NCBI GenBank assembly: GCA_937918935.1
Contig: CAKZSI010000039.1
Coordinates: 1 to 64,000, forward strand
Direction: 5' to 3'
Source: an uncultured Chloroflexales bacterium
GTDB taxonomy: Bacteria > Chloroflexota > Chloroflexia > Chloroflexales > Chloroflexaceae
Length of the DNA stretch: 64,000 nucleotides
Positions 1 through 8,297 of this stretch are shown piece by piece. The position numbers and the translations under genes are program-made. Under the pieces are notes generated by a model. It had not been told where the DNA came from. It worked only from the letters and a program-made list of their open reading frames with translations, and did not search any database. The stretch's first letter is position 1, and each line of letters opens with the position of its first letter.

Positions 1-15
1 CCCTTGCGGGCGTGC

Positions 16-21
16 TATAAT
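16..21 (+). promoter_or_regulatory. -10 box of the J-domain gene
   Basis: Perfect TATAAT at 16-21; the matching -35 lies outside the window. The predicted transcription start (about 28) falls only about 5 nt before a possible GTG start at 33, which argues for the ATG at 69 as the real start of the J-domain gene. Confidence 0.55.
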
Positions 22-68
22 GCATCGGTTGTGTGAGGCAGCACGAACGTGATCGGCCAGAGGATGGC

Positions 69-1379
69 ATGGACGAGTTCGAGGAGCTTGACTACTACGC
101 AGTACTCGGCGTCCACCGCAATGCAACGGCGGAGGAGATCAAACGCGCGTATCGCCAGCAAATCGCGCGGTACCATCCGGATCGCTTCGCGACGGCCAGC
201 CCTGAGGAACAGGCCCGGGCTAGCCGGCGCGCCCAACAGATCAACCAGGCCTATGCCACGCTGAGCAATTTCGCCGCGCGTACGGCATACAACCGGAAAC
301 TGGGGCAAGCCTCTCCGCATCCCCACCCAACTCCGGCGGCGCCGGCCCAACCTCGCGATCACCTGGCAGAACTGTACGCCCAGGCACGGGCCCACCTTGA
401 GGCCGGACGCCACCTGCAGGCCGCCGCAACCCTGCGTGAGATCCAGCGGATCAACCCATTTTACCGTGATAGCAGTGAGCTCCTGGCACGCGCCGAAGCC
501 GCCGGGCGCGCCGTCACGTCCTCGCCAGCGCCTCCTGCCCGACAACCAGACCGTGGGCGCCGGGCGTTGCTGCTCGGCGGCATCGCGGCCCTGTTCCTGG
601 CAGGGTCAGGGGTCGCCGGCTGGGCCTTGCGTCGGCAGAGCGCTGTCGCGGTAAGCGGTGCAACTGGCGCCAGCCCACAGAGCGCCGCCGCAGCGCCTAC
701 TCTCGCCCCCTCCAACACCCCCACCCGTGCCCCTACCAGCATCCCCACCTCTGGCCCCACCCGTGCCCCTACCAGCGCCCCAACTCCTGTTCCCACCAGC
801 ACCCTTCAGCCTGCTCCCACAATGGAGGTAATCGCCGAGAGCGGTACGGTGTTGTACCAGGAGGATTTCACCCAGGCGGCTCGATGGCCCTCGGTCCAGG
901 GGGCCGGGTGGAGCGTTGGCTTCGTTCCTGGCGCCTATCGCATCACCGCCACCCAGGGGGTCGGCAACATCTGGGCGTTTAACTCCTCGCCTGCGGGCGC
1001 GAATTTCCTGGTCGGTGTTGATGTCGAGGTGCGCGGGGGACGAGCGGGACTGCTCTTGCGATCCAACGATCGGAACTTTCTTGCCTACATGGTTGACCCA
1101 CGCGAGGGCAGCTACCAGTTGCTTCGTTCCAGCGGCGGGCGCTCCACGGTGCTTCTTGAGGAGCAACATCCGGCGGTTATTGTTGGCGAAGGGGCACAGA
1201 ATCGCCTGGCGGCCCGTATGGAGAATGACCAGATCACCCTGTGGATGAATGGCGAAGAGGTGGCGAACCTCAGCCTTGCCGATCCGCCTCCCACCGCCCG
1301 CTACGGAATGGTGGCCAGGGCCACTGAGGCCGAGGTGGTGGCGCTCTTCCGTAATCTGGTGATCCGATCGCTCGATTAG
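69..1379 (+). CDS. J-domain membrane protein with extracytoplasmic beta-sandwich domain
   Basis: Membrane-anchored DnaJ-like protein of 436 aa. A J domain spans residues 8-75 with the HPD motif at 36-38, so it should stimulate a DnaK-type ATPase in the cytoplasm. A TPR-like helical pair follows (about 96-145), then one transmembrane helix (about 166-187), a Pro/Thr-rich linker, and a C-terminal domain of about 180 aa resembling LamG/3-keto-disaccharide-hydrolase-type jelly rolls (EDF start, GLLLRS and WMNGEEV segments), predicted outside. There is no Gly/Phe region or zinc finger, so it is not DnaJ proper. The ATG at 69 is chosen over the GTG at 33 because AGAGGA (59-64) precedes it. The stop overlaps the convergent ferredoxin remnant by 4 nt. 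The J-domain call is certain; the outer domain assignment is tentative. Confidence 0.85.
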   Translation: MDEFEELDYYAVLGVHRNATAEEIKRAYRQQIARYHPDRFATASPEEQARASRRAQQINQAYATLSNFAARTAYNRKLGQASPHPHPTPAAPAQPRDHLAELYAQARAHLEAGRHLQAAATLREIQRINPFYRDSSELLARAEAAGRAVTSSPAPPARQPDRGRRALLLGGIAALFLAGSGVAGWALRRQSAVAVSGATGASPQSAAAAPTLAPSNTPTRAPTSIPTSGPTRAPTSAPTPVPTSTLQPAPTMEVIAESGTVLYQEDFTQAARWPSVQGAGWSVGFVPGAYRITATQGVGNIWAFNSSPAGANFLVGVDVEVRGGRAGLLLRSNDRNFLAYMVDPREGSYQLLRSSGGRSTVLLEEQHPAVIVGEGAQNRLAARMENDQITLWMNGEEVANLSLADPPPTARYGMVARATEAEVVALFRNLVIRSLD

Positions 1380-1957
1380 CGCGTGCGCAGCAACTCGATG
1401 CCGTGGGTCTCCAGCCCCAGGCTCAGGTTCAACGCCCCGTCGGGGCAAACGTTGATGCAGTTCTGACAGAGAATGCAATCGGTGGACAGCACGCGCAGGT
1501 GCAGGCGTGTGTAATCAATAATGCGAATATCCATCGGGCACACCGCGATGCATTCAGCATGGCCGTTGCACTTCGTGGGGTCCCCGGCCACCTTGACCAG
1601 ACTGTACCGCGCCGCGGGGCGCGCCAGCACCCCTGCCGGGCAGGCGTACTTGCAAAAGGCGCGGTTATCCTTCAGCCCGTAGGCCAGACCAGGCCCCGGC
1701 GCATAGTAGAGCGCGCATCCTCCCAGGAACCAGACCAGCGCCCCGACGGGACCCGGCACGTAACCGAACCCGAGGACCAGCACGGTCACCAGGATCACAC
1801 TGGCGGCCAGGTGGATCAGGGGGAGCCGGCGCCAGATCCCTCTCAGGCGCCCTTTGCTTAGCCGATAAGGCAAGAGATCGAGGAACATGCCCGTCCAGCA
1901 GGCCCAGCCGCAGTACAGCCGCCCGGAGTGGAAGGACCGAGCGCACTCAGGGTTTCC
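1376..1957 (-). pseudogene. 5'-truncated NapH/CcoG-type polyferredoxin
   Basis: Remnant of a membrane iron-sulfur protein of the NapH/NosR-C/CcoG type, which normally passes electrons through 4Fe-4S clusters. The only ATG in frame (1888) gives 170 aa. The frame is open to a stop at 1958-1960, and its untranslated part encodes the conserved CGWACW segment just upstream of that ATG, so the N-terminal transmembrane half and the first Cys motif appear lost. What remains is one or two membrane helices, a CKYACP motif, and two cluster motifs, CNGHAECIAVCP and CILCQNCINVCP. No other frame upstream restores the missing helices. The breakpoint lies in a pair of 72-bp-spaced direct repeats (1925-2035). 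A short translated product cannot be excluded. Confidence 0.65.
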
Positions 1958-2036
1958 CTACCACCGCGGCGGAATGTAACATACGTCTGCTGCGAGGTGT
2001 GGAAGGACAGAGCGCGACCAGGGTTTACCTGCTTCC
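1925..2036. repeat. Imperfect direct repeat pair, 72-bp spacing
   Basis: Two similar blocks of about 35 bp begin near 1926 and 1998; both contain GTGGAAGGAC, then GAGCGC, then CAGGGTTT. They sit at the point where the polyferredoxin reading frame is broken. The spacing matches the period of about 70 bp seen in the palindrome arrays elsewhere in the window. Confidence 0.5.
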
Positions 2037-2176
2037 TTCCATAGCAGGTTGTAGCGGCGCAGACCCTGTCAGGCGACGCACGCACCTCCAGTGTAGCACC
2101 ATCGCCGCCCTGACACGTAATGGTCCAGGGGTGCTATGTAGTCATTCATTCACCAGAACCTGCCGCTTCGCAACCC

Positions 2177-2205
2177 TTGACGCACCCTCTGAGAAGGGGT
2201 AAAGT
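2177..2205 (+). promoter_or_regulatory. Promoter of GntR-family gene
   Basis: TTGACG (2177-2182), a 17-bp spacer and TAAAGT (2200-2205), about 35 nt before the ATG at 2241. A strong Shine-Dalgarno GGGAGGA lies at 2228-2234. Confidence 0.6.
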
Positions 2206-2240
2206 GGCAAAAAGGGATAGGGCAAGCGGGAGGACGTGCG

Positions 2241-2912
2241 ATGGTACAGCTAGACCCAGACGGCATACGGCGCGGCCCGGGGCTGGCGCTCCACGCCTAC
2301 GCCGGCATGCTCGACCTGATCGCCGATGGACGCTTGCAGGCCGGTGAACCGATCCTGATCGAGCGCCTCACCGAACACCTGGGGACGAACCAGACGGCTG
2401 TATGCGAAGCGGTGATGCGCCTCGTCCAGGAGGGGTTGGTGACCGAAGCGGCTGATGGGCGCTTGCACATTATCAGCCTGAGCGACGGTTACGTTCGTAA
2501 CGTATACCTGGTGCGCGGGACGCTGGAAGGGTTATGCGCGGAGCTGGCCACACCCTACATCCGTATGGAGGACCTGTTCCAACTACGGGCGCTCATCCAC
2601 GAGACGGCCGATGCCCTTGCCCGCGGCGACGCCCGGCCCTATGTGCGATCCGATACGCAGTTGCACGCTCTGATCGTCGGCGCCACCACCAACACGGTCC
2701 TGCTTACCGCCCTTCAGACACTGCAACCTCACGTGAACCTGATCCACCGCTATTTGCAGCGTATCGAAGGCGCACATCTGCTTACCTCACACCAGGAGCA
2801 TCTGGAGATCGTCGCGGCAATTGCCGACCGCGATGCCGTGCGCGCCCGCTACGCTATGGAACAGCATATTCGCAAGACTGGCGAGCGCATCGGCAGGCTG
2901 CTGAGTCTCTAA
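2241..2912 (+). CDS. GntR family transcriptional regulator, FCD domain
   Basis: DNA-binding regulator of 223 aa. A winged helix-turn-helix (about 17-75) precedes an all-helical FCD ligand-binding domain (about 85-210). Conserved FCD polar residues are visible: the D-x-x-x-H of DTQLHALI, the His pair of HQEHLEI and the His of MEQHI, which in relatives bind a metal and organic-acid effectors. The start is fixed by GGGAGGA six nt upstream and by the TTGACG/TAAAGT promoter. It stands alone: the downstream gene is convergent and the upstream one is a broken polyferredoxin, so no target operon is suggested by context except possible autoregulation. The effector is unknown. Confidence 0.85.
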   Translation: MVQLDPDGIRRGPGLALHAYAGMLDLIADGRLQAGEPILIERLTEHLGTNQTAVCEAVMRLVQEGLVTEAADGRLHIISLSDGYVRNVYLVRGTLEGLCAELATPYIRMEDLFQLRALIHETADALARGDARPYVRSDTQLHALIVGATTNTVLLTALQTLQPHVNLIHRYLQRIEGAHLLTSHQEHLEIVAAIADRDAVRARYAMEQHIRKTGERIGRLLSL

Positions 2913-2998
2913 TCTGGAAGAGCATTGCGCTTCCGGCCCACCCGCCAGGCAGGGGCAAAGCGTCCGGGCCGAGCCTCTGTTCAGTAGCGAATTTGCTT

Positions 2999-4726
2999 CT
3001 ATCGGCAGATCAGTACCGGCCGGTCGGTGGAACGGAGCACCTCGTCTACCGTACCACCGAGGACCGCTTCAACCAGGGGGCCGTGGCCATAGCTGCCGAT
3101 TAAAATCAGATCGCACGCCCGCTCGCGTGCGGTCGCGACGATGGTGGCAGAAGGCTGCCCCGAGGTAGCAACGCAGACCGGCTGCACCCCGTGGGCCTCC
3201 AGGTAGCGCCGGGCGCGGGCGAGGGTGGATTCGTCGGCGCGCCCCGGCTCCATTACCGTCAACACGACGATTGGAATGGCCCACTGGATCCCCAGGTAGG
3301 CGGCGGCAAACAGCGCCTCGTTGGCTTTCGGGGTGCCGTCGTAGCAGAGCAGCGCGGCGTTGAGGGGCCGCGCCGGACCAGGAACGGCCAGGATCGGTCG
3401 TGGGCAGTGCTGCACCAGGGAGTGAAAGCCGGCGCGCAATCGCGCCAGCCCTCCCCCGGCGGGAGGATGGGCCAGACGAACCACTACAAGATCGCTCCAG
3501 CGCGCGCGGGCCACGATTGTCGGGGTGATCGCGCCAACCTCGATCGCCAACTGGCCACTTACCCCGACTGCCTGGCACCGCCGCTCGAACTCAGCCTGAA
3601 CCGCCAGGGCTATCGCACTGCTCATGGCCGCGGCCTCAGGCACGATGTGCAACCCCTGCAGCCGCCCACCTTCGCGTCGGGCAACGATGAGGGCCTGTTC
3701 GAGCGCCGCCCAACTCTCAGGCTTGCCGCTGAGCGGCACGAGCACATCGGCAGAGAGTCGCTGTTCAACTGAGGCAATACCGCGCTCCTGACGCCACTGG
3801 CCAGGCGGCGGCCCGGCATCCAGCGGATTAGCCGCCACGAGAGGTGAGAGGACCGTGGCGACGCCTCGCAGGGGCCCCTGCTCCTGCATAGCTACCAGGT
3901 CAGCCGCAGCGATGTCGGGATCGAGCGCCCAGCCCAGCGCGGCTTCCAGATGCGCCCGGTGCTGCGAGATCCAGACGTACAGATCGGTCTCGGTACGACC
4001 CGGAAAGTCGTGGAGCATACCCCGGTCGCGGATAATTTCGACGATCGGTGAATAGATCGTATCGTACCAGAGCGCCGCCGCCTCCGCCAGTTCCAGGGCC
4101 TGCCCACCCGCGCCCCGTTCCTGCTGCAACGCCTCAATATCAGCGAGAATCTCGCGATACTGCCCCGGATTGGTCACGCGCAGGTCGGCGCCGGGACGCT
4201 GCTTGTCCAGGTCGGTCAACTCGTAAAAGTCCGCTTCTTCAGCCTTGCGGATCAATTCATCAGGGGTAGTATCCGGGGTAAGCGACACGCGGGCGTGCAC
4301 GTGGGTGACATACGCCAGAATGTGGCTGGCCCCGCGCTGGCGAGCCACCGACACGCGGTGGTTGCCGTCGAGCACAAAGTAGACCTCGCCGATCTGGTAA
4401 ACGAGGATCGGCGGTGCATTGCGCGGGTCGTCCATTGCCGTCATGACCCGTGTCCACCGCTCCTCGTCACTCCGGCGCCGGGGCAGAAACTGCCGCGTAA
4501 AGTCGGTGTAACGCCCCACACTGCCCACAATCGCCTCAAGGGGAATTTCGCGCAATTCGCGCTGTTCGCTGACGCGGCCCTTGAGCGCCCGTTGCGCTTC
4601 CTCGAAGGGGATCAGATCGTTGCTGCGCCCGGTGAGACGCGCAAGAATGTCTTCGAGGTAGGCCCGGCTCAACGCCCGCCGAAAGTGATAGACCGCCTGT
4701 TCGCGGGTATCGGCGCCTGAGGTCAT
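2999..4726 (-). CDS. ParB-like N-domain fused to tandem universal stress protein domains
   Basis: Cytoplasmic protein of 575 aa. Residues about 55-140 resemble the ParB/sulfiredoxin nuclease-like fold, with the motif DGNHRVSVARQ at 120-130 behind a PPILVYQ strand. A helical linker with FYELTDLDKQRPG leads to two UspA domains (about 325-440 and 455-575). The second keeps the nucleotide-loop pattern G-x2-G-x9-G in GSYGHGPLVEAVLGGT, so it may bind ATP; the first is degenerate. Usp proteins act in stress and starvation signalling; the role of the ParB-like part is not known. GAGGGACC just before the ATG supports the start. The gene is monocistronic, convergent with the GntR gene. Confidence 0.8.
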   Translation of the reverse strand: MTSGADTREQAVYHFRRALSRAYLEDILARLTGRSNDLIPFEEAQRALKGRVSEQRELREIPLEAIVGSVGRYTDFTRQFLPRRRSDEERWTRVMTAMDDPRNAPPILVYQIGEVYFVLDGNHRVSVARQRGASHILAYVTHVHARVSLTPDTTPDELIRKAEEADFYELTDLDKQRPGADLRVTNPGQYREILADIEALQQERGAGGQALELAEAAALWYDTIYSPIVEIIRDRGMLHDFPGRTETDLYVWISQHRAHLEAALGWALDPDIAAADLVAMQEQGPLRGVATVLSPLVAANPLDAGPPPGQWRQERGIASVEQRLSADVLVPLSGKPESWAALEQALIVARREGGRLQGLHIVPEAAAMSSAIALAVQAEFERRCQAVGVSGQLAIEVGAITPTIVARARWSDLVVVRLAHPPAGGGLARLRAGFHSLVQHCPRPILAVPGPARPLNAALLCYDGTPKANEALFAAAYLGIQWAIPIVVLTVMEPGRADESTLARARRYLEAHGVQPVCVATSGQPSATIVATARERACDLILIGSYGHGPLVEAVLGGTVDEVLRSTDRPVLICR

Positions 4727-4931
4727 GGTCCCTCACCGGAATGTGGAAAGGCGCGCAGAGGTTACACCTTCCGGCAACCTCTTATTCCACCCACGGATGA
4801 CACGCTCTGGCGCAGCCGGGGCGCACTTGCCAACGCGGGTGACTGTAGAGGATCGTGGAGGGCTGCGTCCTCCACGCCTCCCCCGTAGGATTACGCGACA
4901 GGCCGCGCAGCAAAGGCTTATCAGTCGGGTG

Positions 4932-4966
4932 AAAAGGCAGCGACCGCACCCTCCGGCGCGGTCGCT
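4932..4966 (-). terminator. Intrinsic terminator of tRNA-Arg
   Basis: On the minus strand, AGCGACCGC and GCGGTCGCT form a 9-bp stem around a loop of about 10 nt and are followed by GCCTTTT. It begins only a few bases after the tRNA 3' CCA. Confidence 0.8.
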
Positions 4967-4972
4967 CTACGA

Positions 4973-5048
4973 TGGCGGGGCTGGTGCGGATCGAACGCAC
5001 GACCGGCCGCTTAGAAGGCGGCTGCTCTATCCACTGAGCTACAGCCCC
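4973..5048 (-). tRNA. tRNA-Arg (anticodon TCT)
   Basis: The minus strand folds as a full cloverleaf: acceptor GGGGCTG/CAGCCCC, D arm GCTC-AGTGGATA-GAGC, anticodon stem GCCGC/GCGGC with loop CTTCTAA (anticodon TCT, reads AGA), variable loop CGGTC, and T arm GTGCG-TTCGATC-CGCAC. The discriminator base is G and the 3' CCA is encoded in the DNA (4973-4975). It is flanked by its own promoter and terminator. Confidence 0.97.
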
Positions 5049-5060
5049 GTGTCTGGCTTT

Positions 5061-5089
5061 ACTATAAACCAGACGCGAAATGGTGTCAA
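5061..5089 (-). promoter_or_regulatory. tRNA-Arg promoter
   Basis: Minus strand: consensus -35 TTGACA (5084-5089), exactly 17 bp, then TATAGT (5061-5066). Twelve bases separate the -10 from the first base of the mature tRNA. Confidence 0.85.
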
Positions 5090-5117
5090 AGCCCCGGTCT
5101 CCCACAGCAGGGCGTGA

Positions 5118-5185
5118 GCAACGTCCGTCTTCGACAGCGGAGTGTGGGGCGGCATAGCCGCCCCACAGGATCTTTTTTTCATTGG
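5118..5185 (+). repeat. Family D repeat, copy 1
   Basis: Begins gcaacgtccgtct and contains a perfect 11-bp inverted repeat TGTGGGGCGGC / GCCGCCCCACA (5143-5153, 5157-5167) with a 3-nt loop, then seven T residues (5172-5179 region) and CATTGG. It looks like a Rho-independent terminator on the plus strand, although no plus-strand gene precedes it. Other copies lie at 16365, 32976 and 35993 (reverse). Confidence 0.7.
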
Positions 5186-5277
5186 TTAAAACCAACGGAA
5201 AAAACTGGGTCCGGGGCCTGCCCCAACGACCTCTGCAATATCCTCCCTGCGGGTGTGGGGCGAAGGCAGATCACCCT

Positions 5278-6387
5278 TCACTGCACGACGAACGACGCCA
5301 CGCCGGTCAGACTGCTACGCTGGCCGTAGAGCACGATCTGGTACAGGCCGCGCGACAGGCCCGCACTGTTCAGCACCAGTTCGATGCTCCCCTCGCTGTT
5401 GGCCGTGCCCCGCAGCGACAATGGCTGAACACCCCCGGAGGGCGTGTTCAGCCAGGTAGTCACGTCTTCGCCTGGGAGGAAGCGGTTGGTGAAGAAGGCG
5501 AAGCGTGTCCCGGCCGGACCGCTCTCCGGCGTCCTTCGCACCCAGATGTAGGGCGCGTCAACCGAGCCTCCACCTACCAGCACCGGCGCCCAGTTGGTGC
5601 GCTGGCCACCACCGCGAGCATCGTCGCGGAAGGTGTAACTGGCCCGAGTGTCGATCAGCACCGGCGTCTGGGTCGGCGACGGCAATGGCAAGTTCTCATT
5701 CACACGCATAAAGAGCTTGCCACTGCGCCTGGCGCCCGCATTCAACGGACCAAACACCACTGTGATGCTGTTCTGGTCCACCGAACGTACCCAGTCGCCG
5801 GCCTGGCTATTCAGGCTGGTGTAGAAGCCGTAAACCTGAGCGCGGTTGATCGGGAAAACCACCACCGTCTCGCGCGCCGTGCCCCGGCCATAGTTCGTCA
5901 GTCGGAACTCATACTCGAGTATGGCGCCCCGCGCTACCCAGATGCTCGGCTTCGGCCAGATCGTCACCGCCACATCGGCGACGTCGCCCGGCTCAGGTTC
6001 AGGCGCTGGCGTCGGCGTCGGGGTCGGGGTCGGTACCTGACCCAGCTCCGGCGCCCTGCGGATGACCGGTATGTACACCGTTGAGATACGGTCGAGCACC
6101 GCTATGGCTGGAACCATGTTCTGATCAACGAACGCCATTGCCGCATCCAGGACCATCGGGTCACCGGCGAGATAGGTGCGGAGAGTCGCCTCGACCGCCT
6201 CCTGTTCACTCAGCGTCCAGATCGGCACATCGGCCATCAGGGCCTCTTCCGGCTCGATGTTCGGCAGCAGGGGCTCGCCGGGCGGACCAGGCTGAGCAAA
6301 TGCCTGACCAGGCACCGCCAGCACGAGTGCGACGACCAACGTCAACGGCAAGCCCCAACGCCATGTTCGCGCAAGCCTGCGAGACAT
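5278..6387 (-). CDS. Secreted protein with DUF11-like beta domains
   Basis: Exported protein of 369 aa. A Sec signal peptide occupies residues 1-31 (RR-containing n-region, hydrophobic core, cleavage after QAFA). An alpha-helical segment (about 45-110) leads into a Thr-Pro repeat linker (PTPTPTPTPAPEPEP), followed by two beta-rich domains: one (about 135-245) with the RLTNYGRGTA pattern of DUF11/CARDB adhesion-type Ig folds, and a second (about 275-369) starting PYIWVRRTPES. It is probably a cell-surface structural or adhesive protein; no catalytic motif is seen. AAAGGAT at 6395-6400 supports the ATG. An 11-bp inverted repeat lies in the leader. No neighbour shares an operon with it. Confidence 0.75.
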   Translation of the reverse strand: MSRRLARTWRWGLPLTLVVALVLAVPGQAFAQPGPPGEPLLPNIEPEEALMADVPIWTLSEQEAVEATLRTYLAGDPMVLDAAMAFVDQNMVPAIAVLDRISTVYIPVIRRAPELGQVPTPTPTPTPAPEPEPGDVADVAVTIWPKPSIWVARGAILEYEFRLTNYGRGTARETVVVFPINRAQVYGFYTSLNSQAGDWVRSVDQNSITVVFGPLNAGARRSGKLFMRVNENLPLPSPTQTPVLIDTRASYTFRDDARGGGQRTNWAPVLVGGGSVDAPYIWVRRTPESGPAGTRFAFFTNRFLPGEDVTTWLNTPSGGVQPLSLRGTANSEGSIELVLNSAGLSRGLYQIVLYGQRSSLTGVASFVVQ

Positions 6388-6411
6388 TGTCGTATCCTTT
6401 CACGAAGATGG

Positions 6412-6438
6412 CTGAAGGGGCCACCACGGCCCCTTCAG
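6412..6438. repeat. Perfect 11-bp inverted repeat in the 5' leader
   Basis: CTGAAGGGGCC, loop ACCAC, GGCCCCTTCAG. It sits 25 nt upstream of the secreted-protein ATG. It has no T-run on the minus strand, so it is more likely an mRNA hairpin or operator than a terminator. Confidence 0.6.
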
Positions 6439-6573
6439 GGGAGTCAATAGTACCTCCGTACTATATGACGCTGGCAGAGGGTTACAGGTTCCACATTTGG
6501 AGCGGTGTGGGGCAACCGGGTTGCCTATACCCTTGCCCGCCAGAGTCAGCCCTCGCCCGGTAAGGCCGGAGCA

Positions 6574-7701
6574 TTACACACAGCGCGCAGGCACGCGGGC
6601 CTGCCGGTACACGCGGGTAAACTCTTCGGCAAAGGCTCGCGCCAGCCCCGGATCGTCGATAATCAACAGGTTCTCGTCGTTGACTTCCTCCGCGCGGCGG
6701 GTAAAGTTGTACGAGCCGGTGATCACCACGCGCTCGTCGAGGATCATGACCTTGTGGTGCATCGTATGGCAGTTGCCGTCGCGTTGTACATCGAGGCCGG
6801 CCGCGCGGAGACGGCCGTACTCCGACCCGGAGCCGTTGGCATTGCGCGCCTCGAAGACCACCCGCACCGGTACACCCAGATAGTGACGATCAATCAGCGC
6901 CCTGGCGATTTTGTCGTCGGTAAACGAGAATGCCAGCACATCTATGCTTCGCCGCGTGCGGGCCAGATGGTCAAGGATATGCTCGCGCACCGGTTCGTGC
7001 GGCGAGAAGAAGGTGGCGACCGTCACCCCGGAGAGACGCGCCAGGGGATAGGGCGTCGCCCCGGCCTTGCGGCTGCCAAAGCGTCCCGCAGCCATGCGCT
7101 CGAACTCGGCGACGTAGTTTGCCACTACCTGCGGGGCAGTGATTCGCAACAGGTTGTTGTTGTTGCGGTAAGTGTCATTTACCGTCACGTTCCACGACCC
7201 GGTCCAGACCACGCGCCGGTCGAGAATCACGAACTTGCTGTGCAGAAAGCCGTCGCTCCGTTCCCAGCTTACGCTTGCGCCGGCCTCTTCAAGCAGCCCG
7301 GCCCAGCGGGCCATGGCCGGATGGTGCAGGCTCTCGCGGTCAAGAGCGAGGCGCACCTGCACCCCCCGGGCGCGGGCACGGATCAGCGCCTCGGCGACGC
7401 TGGCCAGGTTGTACTCGAAGCTGGCCAGCTCAATGCGTTCCCTGGCAGTGGCGATGTCGGCCAGCAAGGCCCGTTCGAGGGCCGGCGCAACCCGGTTGCG
7501 TGGCACGTCGGGGTAGCGCAGTTCCGGAGTGGTGAAGTAGACCGCCAGCCTTCCGCCCGCCGCCAGGTAAGGCTGGCCGGCCCGGCCCGGCAAGGGGCCG
7601 ACGCGCCCCAGAAAGCCATAGGCCACCACGGCGGCGAACACGAGCGCCAGGATGATCAGCATGCGCCCGGAGTGGCGCAGGGGAAGAGCAGAGGTGGTCA
7701 T
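6574..7701 (-). CDS. Membrane-anchored phospholipase D-like protein
   Basis: 375-aa protein of the PLD superfamily. An N-terminal hydrophobic anchor (about 13-31) places two PLD domains outside or at the membrane. Both HKD motifs are complete: HSKFVILD...GSWN from His154 and HHKVMILD...GSYN from His315. This matches cardiolipin-synthase-like and nuclease-like members (phosphodiester transfer through a His intermediate). Because cardiolipin synthases carry two membrane helices and this has one, it may be a PLD-family nuclease or phosphatidyl-hydrolase; the substrate cannot be told. No Shine-Dalgarno is evident. Stand-alone gene. Confidence 0.8.
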   Translation of the reverse strand: MTTSALPLRHSGRMLIILALVFAAVVAYGFLGRVGPLPGRAGQPYLAAGGRLAVYFTTPELRYPDVPRNRVAPALERALLADIATARERIELASFEYNLASVAEALIRARARGVQVRLALDRESLHHPAMARWAGLLEEAGASVSWERSDGFLHSKFVILDRRVVWTGSWNVTVNDTYRNNNNLLRITAPQVVANYVAEFERMAAGRFGSRKAGATPYPLARLSGVTVATFFSPHEPVREHILDHLARTRRSIDVLAFSFTDDKIARALIDRHYLGVPVRVVFEARNANGSGSEYGRLRAAGLDVQRDGNCHTMHHKVMILDERVVITGSYNFTRRAEEVNDENLLIIDDPGLARAFAEEFTRVYRQARVPARCV

Positions 7702-8297
7702 ACACTACGACATCTCGAAGATCACCAGAGCACTGACCGGAATGCCTGATCCTTTGAGGAACCTGCGCCGTGTGGCTCGCTGCGCTCGTGCCACCAGCGT
7801 TGCGGGTCAATCGTTTCGAGAAACGCTCTGAGACGCGGAGGGTTGGGGAGGACGTGGCTTCCCAGGCACAACCCTTTGCACCTCCGTGAGGGATGGGAAA
7901 CCCGAGTTTGCCATTCCCCCACCGGCTGGAAGGGTTACTAATCTGTGAACAAAGTTTCCAAGCATTTCCGCTCCCCTCCCACCCCCACCCACGTTGGGGG
8001 GAGGCGCCGGACTCCCTCCCCCGGCGAGGGTTGGGGAGAGGCGGAGTTACCGAAAAACTTCGTTCACAGAGTAGTTACGCGCACGATGAAACCGTCTCAG
8101 GAGAGGAGAAGTTACGCCGCTAAGCCCCGGCTCAACCTGCGTTCTCGCTTCTCCCGCTCGCGCCACGCATTATCCAGATGTCATCGCGCGTCACACACAC
8201 GATTGCGCAGGAGCGCATCCTGATGCCGCATACGGAAGAGGAGCCGGTGGCATCGGCGGAGTTCGGACGCCATGTCCAGGAGAGAAGTTGGAGCCTC
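7702..8297. other. 596-bp intergenic region with repeats
   Basis: No convincing gene on either strand. It holds a degenerate family A palindrome near 7888-7915 and the full-length family C element at 7934-8078. The rest (8079-8297) shows no structure that I can name. Confidence 0.6.
7934..8078 (+). mobile_element. Family C MITE-like element, full copy
   Basis: 145 bp bounded by imperfect terminal inverted repeats of about 25 bp: GTTACTAATCTGTGAAC at the left and, read in reverse, GTAACTACTCTGTGAAC at the right, both continuing into AAGTTT. The interior (C-rich left half, G-rich right half around CGTTGGGGGGAGGCGCC) also pairs with itself, so the whole element can form one long hairpin. Related copies lie at 21641-21747 and 57029-57125. 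No coding capacity. Confidence 0.6.
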
